A program made the position numbers and the translations under genes. Below are positions 60,311 to 64,000 of a stretch of DNA of 64,000 nt, piece after piece (position 1 is the stretch's first letter; each line of letters opens with the position of its first letter). The notes beneath the pieces were generated by a model. That model had not been told where the DNA came from. It did no database searches and was given only the letters and a program-made list of their open reading frames with translations. This DNA comes from Rhizobiaceae bacterium. Lineage in GTDB: Bacteria; Pseudomonadota; Alphaproteobacteria; Rhizobiales; Rhizobiaceae. The stretch is from positions 372,001-436,000 of the forward strand of contig JAMLJB010000001.1 in the NCBI GenBank assembly GCA_023953835.1, given 5' to 3'.

Positions 60311-61371
60311 ACCGAAACCTTTCTGATCCACTGGTCGATTGCGACGGCGCCGATGATGAGTACGCCGGTGAGCAGGACTTTCCATTGCGGGTCGGCGCCA
60401 AGCATGTTGAGACCCATCGACACCACGCCGACGATCATCGCGCCGAACAGCGTGCCGAGGATCGAGCCCCGTCCGCCAAACAGCGAGATACCGCCGATCA
60501 CCGCCGCCGTGATTGCTTGCAGGTTGTAGTCGGTGACCGCCGCCGAGGGAGACACCGAACCGTTGCGGCCAATGGAAACCCATGCCGCGAACGCAGCGAT
60601 CAACCCCGCAAGGCCATAGACCGAAAACAGCACGCGCCGCGTCTGGATACCGGAAAGCTTCGCCGCTTCCGGATCGTCGCCGACCGCATAGACATGCCTG
60701 CCCCAGGCGGTGTGGTTCAGCACGTACCAGAGCACCAGCACGAGCACGACCATGGCGAGCACGCCCAGAGTCAGCACCGCGCTGCCGACCCTGAAACTCG
60801 TGCCGAACAGATGCAGCATCGGAGCCTGCGCGGCCACATCCGCGTCACGGATCGTTTCATTGGCCGAGTAGATGAAATTCGTCGCCATGACGATGTTCCA
60901 GGTACCGAGCGTAACGATGAAAGGCGGGAGCCTCATGACCGCCACGAGAAACCCGTTGAGCAGGCCGCACAACGTGCCGACGCCAAGGCCGATCAGGATG
61001 GCAAGTATGGTGGGCAGACCGTAGGTCACGGCGCAATTGCCCATCACCACCGCCGAAATCACCATGATGACGCCGATGGACAGGTCGATGCCCGCCGTCA
61101 GGATCACCAGCGTCTGCGCCGCGCCCAGAATGCCGACAATAGCAATCTGTTGCAGGATCAGCGTCAGCGTGTAGGACGAGAAGAACCGCCCGCCTATCGT
61201 GATGCCGAAGATGATGATCGAAAGCACCAGCACGATCAGCGGCACCGCCGCCGGCGTGGAGTGCAGGAAATGCTGCGCGCGCTTCAGCAGCGGCACGCCC
61301 TGATGATCGAAGGCCGCGACATTGCGGTCGCTCTGGTCGAGAACCTTCTCGAATTCCTGTGCCTGCGCCAT
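60307..61371 (-). CDS. frcC: Fructose-type sugar ABC transporter permease FrcC
   Basis: A 354-aa inner-membrane protein of the RbsC/BPD_transp_2 family with about eight to ten helices (VPLIVLVLSIIIFGITIGG; LQQIAIVGILGAAQTLVILT; IDLSIGVIMVISAVVMGN; GLPTILAILIGLGVGTLCGL). The characteristic TAGIDLSIG and GGISLFGGRGSILGTLFGA segments are present. It forms the transport channel with the FrcA ATPase, with which it overlaps by four bases. It is separated from frcB by 447 bases containing a hairpin and repeat copy 6. Confidence 0.93.
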   Translation of the reverse strand: MAQAQEFEKVLDQSDRNVAAFDHQGVPLLKRAQHFLHSTPAAVPLIVLVLSIIIFGITIGGRFFSSYTLTLILQQIAIVGILGAAQTLVILTAGIDLSIGVIMVISAVVMGNCAVTYGLPTILAILIGLGVGTLCGLLNGFLVAVMRLPPFIVTLGTWNIVMATNFIYSANETIRDADVAAQAPMLHLFGTSFRVGSAVLTLGVLAMVVLVLVLWYVLNHTAWGRHVYAVGDDPEAAKLSGIQTRRVLFSVYGLAGLIAAFAAWVSIGRNGSVSPSAAVTDYNLQAITAAVIGGISLFGGRGSILGTLFGAMIVGVVSMGLNMLGADPQWKVLLTGVLIIGAVAIDQWIRKVSV

Positions 61372-61513
61372 GTTTCCTCCCTTCCCCGCGACGTGGCGAT
61401 TTCGCGGTTGGTCACTGGCTGCGGACTTTTCTGCTCGTGGCGTCCGTCAAACCGGAATGAGACCGGCAGAGTCCGCCCAAATCGCATTCCGATCAAGTCC
61501 CGACGATGGATGC
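61372..61513. other. Upstream region of frcC
   Basis: About 140 bases ahead of the frcC start, without a gene. Together with repeat copy 6 and the hairpin behind frcB it makes a 447-base gap inside the frcBCA unit. No clear second promoter is recognised. Confidence 0.35.
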
Positions 61514-61667
61514 CCCCTCATCCGCCTGCCGGCACCTTCTCCCACAAGGGGAGAAGGAAGATGAGATGAGCGCCGGCTTCAATTATCAACGCAGCAGAAT
61601 GCGCGAGACGTTGCGGAAATCCCCTTCTCCCCTTGTGGGAGAAGGTGCCGGCAGGCGGATGAGGGGT
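61514..61667. repeat. REP-like inverted-repeat element, family A copy 6
   Basis: The arms are as in the other copies. The core (GCCGGCTTCAATTATCAACG ... GAATGCG) is the core of copies 1, 2 and 5 in the opposite orientation. It lies between frcB and frcC. Confidence 0.92.
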
Positions 61668-61770
61668 GCAGCGCAAACTCGACAAAGTCGCACCATCGCG
61701 AAGTACCTCTCGCCCGCGCCTACCGGCCGGGTCCCCGCTGCCTCCGGCAGCTCCCCGGCGTTCAATGACT

Positions 61771-61795
61771 TTGGAAGGTCCATCGGACCTTCCAA
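61771..61795 (-). promoter_or_regulatory. Strong stem-loop just after frcB
   Basis: A perfect 11-bp stem TTGGAAGGTCC/GGACCTTCCAA with a 3-base loop, starting 23 bases past the frcB stop on the minus strand. It is followed by AGTCATTG, not a T run. It therefore looks more like an mRNA-stabilising or attenuating hairpin than a full terminator, which would give more binding protein than permease. Confidence 0.75.
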
Positions 61796-61818
61796 TTCGC
61801 TTTCAGCGAACCGTCATT

Positions 61819-62850
61819 TCACCCCCAGCACTTGTCCGTGCCTTCCTTGGTGTCGATCGACTTGACACCTTCGGCGGGCTTGTCGGTCACGAGGTTCACG
61901 CCCGTGTCGAAGAACGTCTTGCCTTCGGTGGGCTGCGGCTTGGAGCCATCCTTGGCGAAATTGGCAATCGCTTCGATGCCGAGCGCGGCCATCTGCAACG
62001 GATATTGCTGCGAGGTCGCACCGATCACGCCTTCGGCCACCGACTTGACGCCCGGGCATCCGCCGTCGACCGAAACGATCAGCACCTGGCCTTCGAGGCC
62101 AACGGCCTTCAACGCCTGATAGGCGCCGACCGCAGCCGGTTCGTTGATCGTGTGGATGACGTTGATGGTGTTGTCCTTCTGGAGAAGGTTTTCCATCGCC
62201 TTGCGGCCGCCTTCCTCGTTTCCGTTGGTCACGTCGTGGCCGACGATGCGCGGATCATCCTCGTCGCCGATCTTGTTCGGATCTTTCGGATCGATTCCGA
62301 AACCGATCATAAAGCCTTGATCGCGCAGCACATCCACGGACGGCTGCGACGGCGTCAGGTCGAGGAAGCCGATCTTCGCGTCCTTGGCGCTGTCGCCCAG
62401 CGTTGCGGCGGCCCATGCGCCGATCAGCTTGCCCGCTTCGAGATTGTCCGTGGCGAATGTCGCGTCGGCGGCGTCGATCGGATCGAGCGGCGTGTCGAGC
62501 GCAATCACCAGCAGCCCGGCGTCGCGCGCCTTCTTCACGGTCGGCACGATGCCCTTGGTGTCGGATGCGGTGATCAGGATGCCCTTGGCTCCGTCCGCGA
62601 TGCAGGACTCAATCGCCGCAACCTGGCTTTCGCTGTCGCCGTCGATCTTGCCCGCATAGCTCTTGAGCGTCACGCCAAGCTCGTTGGCCTTCGCAGTCGC
62701 GCCCTCTTTCATCTTCACGAAGAACGGGTTGGTGTCGGTCTTGGTTATCAGGCAGGCGCTGACGCCCTCGGCAGAAGCGGGCGCGGCAAAGCCGACGGCA
62801 GCCGAAGCCATTGCGGCAAACAGAGTCGATTTCAGGATTGTGGTCTTCAT
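61819..62850 (-). CDS. frcB: Fructose-type sugar ABC transporter substrate-binding protein FrcB
   Basis: A 343-aa periplasmic binding protein (Peripla_BP_4). The signal peptide is [22 protein letters not shown]. The mature part starts [24 protein letters not shown] and contains [42 protein letters not shown] and [15 protein letters not shown], typical of the FrcB/ribose-binding group. The ATG at 62850 has GGGAGG upstream. First gene of frcBCA, divergent from frcR. A hairpin and a repeat follow its stop. Confidence 0.94.
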   Translation of the reverse strand: MKTTILKSTLFAAMASAAVGFAAPASAEGVSACLITKTDTNPFFVKMKEGATAKANELGVTLKSYAGKIDGDSESQVAAIESCIADGAKGILITASDTKGIVPTVKKARDAGLLVIALDTPLDPIDAADATFATDNLEAGKLIGAWAAATLGDSAKDAKIGFLDLTPSQPSVDVLRDQGFMIGFGIDPKDPNKIGDEDDPRIVGHDVTNGNEEGGRKAMENLLQKDNTINVIHTINEPAAVGAYQALKAVGLEGQVLIVSVDGGCPGVKSVAEGVIGATSQQYPLQMAALGIEAIANFAKDGSKPQPTEGKTFFDTGVNLVTDKPAEGVKSIDTKEGTDKCWG

Positions 62851-62942
62851 GGATGAACCTCCCAGTAAAATCCGATGAGAACACGCCAAGGCGTGTGCAG
62901 GTCTCCCAGCCTGCACGTGCAAGAATGATGCGTTCCGATCGC

Positions 62943-62982
62943 CCTGTCAATAATTAAATCACTCTTATTTATTATTGACAGG
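62943..62982. promoter_or_regulatory. Long palindrome between frcB and frcR, probable FrcR operator
   Basis: Perfect 12-bp arms CCTGTCAATAAT and ATTATTGACAGG around an AT-rich 16-base centre, whose inner bases AAAT/ATTT nearly continue the symmetry. It is located 93 bases before frcB and 59 bases before frcR, in the only regulatory space of both. AT-rich inverted repeats of this kind are bound by ROK repressors such as Mlc and NagC. Binding by FrcR is inferred. Confidence 0.75.
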
Positions 62983-63040
62983 TCCGAGACCCGGAGCCAT
63001 TCTCCACCTGTGCCGTTCATGCGGCGCGAGGGAGGTTATC

Positions 63041-64000
63041 TTGGCGGACGCACCAGCGAGGGTCGGCACGTCCGAGCCTGCATTGATGCCGTTGCATCGG
63101 GGAACGAACCAGTCGGGCATGCGCGATTCCAACGAGCGCGTCGTGCTGTCGCTCGTGCGTCTCCACGGCAGCCTCGCCAAGAGCGACATCGCCCGGCTCA
63201 CCGGCCTGTCCGCGCAGACCGTTTCGGTCATCATGCGCGCGCTCGAAGCGGACGGGCTGCTGCTGCGGGGCGAGCCTCAGCGGGGCCGCATCGGCCAGCC
63301 CTCGGTGCCCATGTCGCTCAATCCGGACGGAGCTTTTTTCCTCGGAATGAAGATCGGGCGGCGAAGCGCCGATCTGGTGATGACGGATTTTCTGGGACGC
63401 GTGCGCGCCCGGCAGGAGCAGCCCTATACCTATCCGACTCCGGATGAGACGAAACGCTTCCTGCTTGCCGCCATGGGCGAGATGCGCGCTGCCCTGCCGC
63501 CCGAGCAGAACGCACGCATGGCTGGCCTCGGCATCGCCATACCGTTCGAGCTTTGGAACTGGGTCGAAATGGCGGGCGCACCGCGCGAGCTGATGGATCA
63601 GTGGCGTGACCGCGACATCCGCGCCGAAATCCAGAACGAGGTGCCCTTCCCCGTGTTTCTCCAGAATGACGCGACGGCCGCCTGCGGCGCCGAGCTTGCC
63701 TTCGGCAAGGTGAGCGACCTGCGCGATTTCGTCTATTTCTTCATAGGAGCATTTGCGGGCGGCGGGGTGGTGCTGAACGGACGGCTCTATTCCGGCCCCA
63801 CCGGCAATGCGGGCGCGCTCGGGTCCATGCCGGTTCCCGGCCCCGGCGGACGCCCTGCACAGCTCATCGACATCGCCTCGCTGAGCGTCCTGGAGAAGCG
63901 GCTGAAGGCGGAAGGCGTGGACATAGGGCTTCGCTGGACAAACCTCGAATCCTGGCGGCAGGCGGGCGCGATTGCCGATCGCTGGATTGCCGATGCCGCG
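63041..64000 (+). CDS. frcR: ROK-family transcriptional regulator FrcR, 3' end beyond the window
   Basis: 320 codons are present, with no stop before the window edge. The N-terminal winged helix (VVLSLVRLHGSLAKSDIARL and LTGLSAQTVSVIMRALEADG) is followed by the ROK sugar-kinase-like domain: GAFFLGMKIGRRSADLVMTD, ARMAGLGIAIPFELWNW, VFLQNDATAACGAELAFGK, FVYFFIGAFAGGGVVLNGRLY and GPTGNAGALGSMPVPG. The start is TTG at 63041, seven bases after GGGAGG (GAGGGAGGTTATC); no ATG is as well placed. It is divergent from frcB and probably represses frcBCA, responding to a fructose-derived signal. Confidence 0.9.
   Translation, partial: MADAPARVGTSEPALMPLHRGTNQSGMRDSNERVVLSLVRLHGSLAKSDIARLTGLSAQTVSVIMRALEADGLLLRGEPQRGRIGQPSVPMSLNPDGAFFLGMKIGRRSADLVMTDFLGRVRARQEQPYTYPTPDETKRFLLAAMGEMRAALPPEQNARMAGLGIAIPFELWNWVEMAGAPRELMDQWRDRDIRAEIQNEVPFPVFLQNDATAACGAELAFGKVSDLRDFVYFFIGAFAGGGVVLNGRLYSGPTGNAGALGSMPVPGPGGRPAQLIDIASLSVLEKRLKAEGVDIGLRWTNLESWRQAGAIADRWIADAA

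Overview
The window is high-GC, gene-dense DNA from an alphaproteobacterium of the order Hyphomicrobiales (Rhizobiales), most like the Phyllobacteriaceae (Mesorhizobium/Aminobacter-type). The evidence is the gene content: a MucR/Ros regulator, an lpiA-acvB pair, a rhizobial thermolabile-type asparaginase, FrcBCA fructose transport with a ROK regulator, betIAB, DUF1491/DUF5330/DUF6456/DUF2336 proteins, and a GTA-type terminase and portal. Taxonomy is inferred from family knowledge, not from a database search.

Layout. 0-2.1 kb (minus): packaging end of a gene transfer agent or prophage (small-terminase-like, large terminase, portal), running off the left edge. 2.3-6.4 kb: an orphan HigA-type regulator, a bifunctional class A PBP, a split DUF1214/DUF1254 pair, and a 57-aa minus-strand gene. 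6.5-13.6 kb: DUF2336 protein, DUF1491, a peptidoglycan-binding membrane protein overlapping a PAS histidine kinase, DUF5330, SufE, DUF6456 coupled to a stand-alone DnaA domain IV protein, a small hypothetical, MucR. 13.9-15 kb: a copper chaperone PCu(A)C unit. 15-20 kb: Tat-exported metallophosphoesterase, lpiA/mprF and acvB in one tight run, which handles lysyl-phosphatidylglycerol. 20-28 kb: oligopeptidase B, two c-type cytochromes, superoxide dismutase, aminotransferase, L,D-transpeptidase, HerA-like ATPase. 28-32.3 kb: both methylmalonyl-CoA mutase subunits, then an AbrB/Doc toxin-antitoxin pair. 32.5-38.6 kb: Gre-family factor, asparaginase and an SDR-like protein lacking its catalytic Tyr/Lys, divergent from betIAB (choline to glycine betaine). 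38.7-39.9 kb: PhnA-domain protein, tRNA-Pro(CGG), a small membrane protein. 39.9-45.4 kb (minus): oligopeptide ABC importer. 45.7-59.4 kb (minus): glycogen operon glgP-glgB-glgC-[glgA::pgm]-glgX-GH13, with glycogen synthase and phosphoglucomutase joined in one reading frame. 59.5-64 kb: frcBCA and divergent frcR.

A layer of repeated inverted-repeat elements lies over the right half. Six copies of one family (about 140-250 bp, arms containing CCTCATCCGCCTGCCGG and its complement) and two of a second family sit only between genes. They fall at most of the open gaps inside the glycogen, peptide-transport and frc transcription units. They probably act as REP-like RNA stem-loops that segment or stabilise transcripts.

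The most notable observations are the GlgA-Pgm fusion frame, the SDR with both catalytic residues replaced, the intergenic repeat pattern, the 12-bp-arm palindrome between frcB and frcR, the operator array ahead of the AbrB/Doc pair, the stand-alone DnaA domain IV protein, and the Gre-family protein with a shortened coiled coil. I found no CRISPR array, no insertion sequence and no clearly novel multi-gene defence system.
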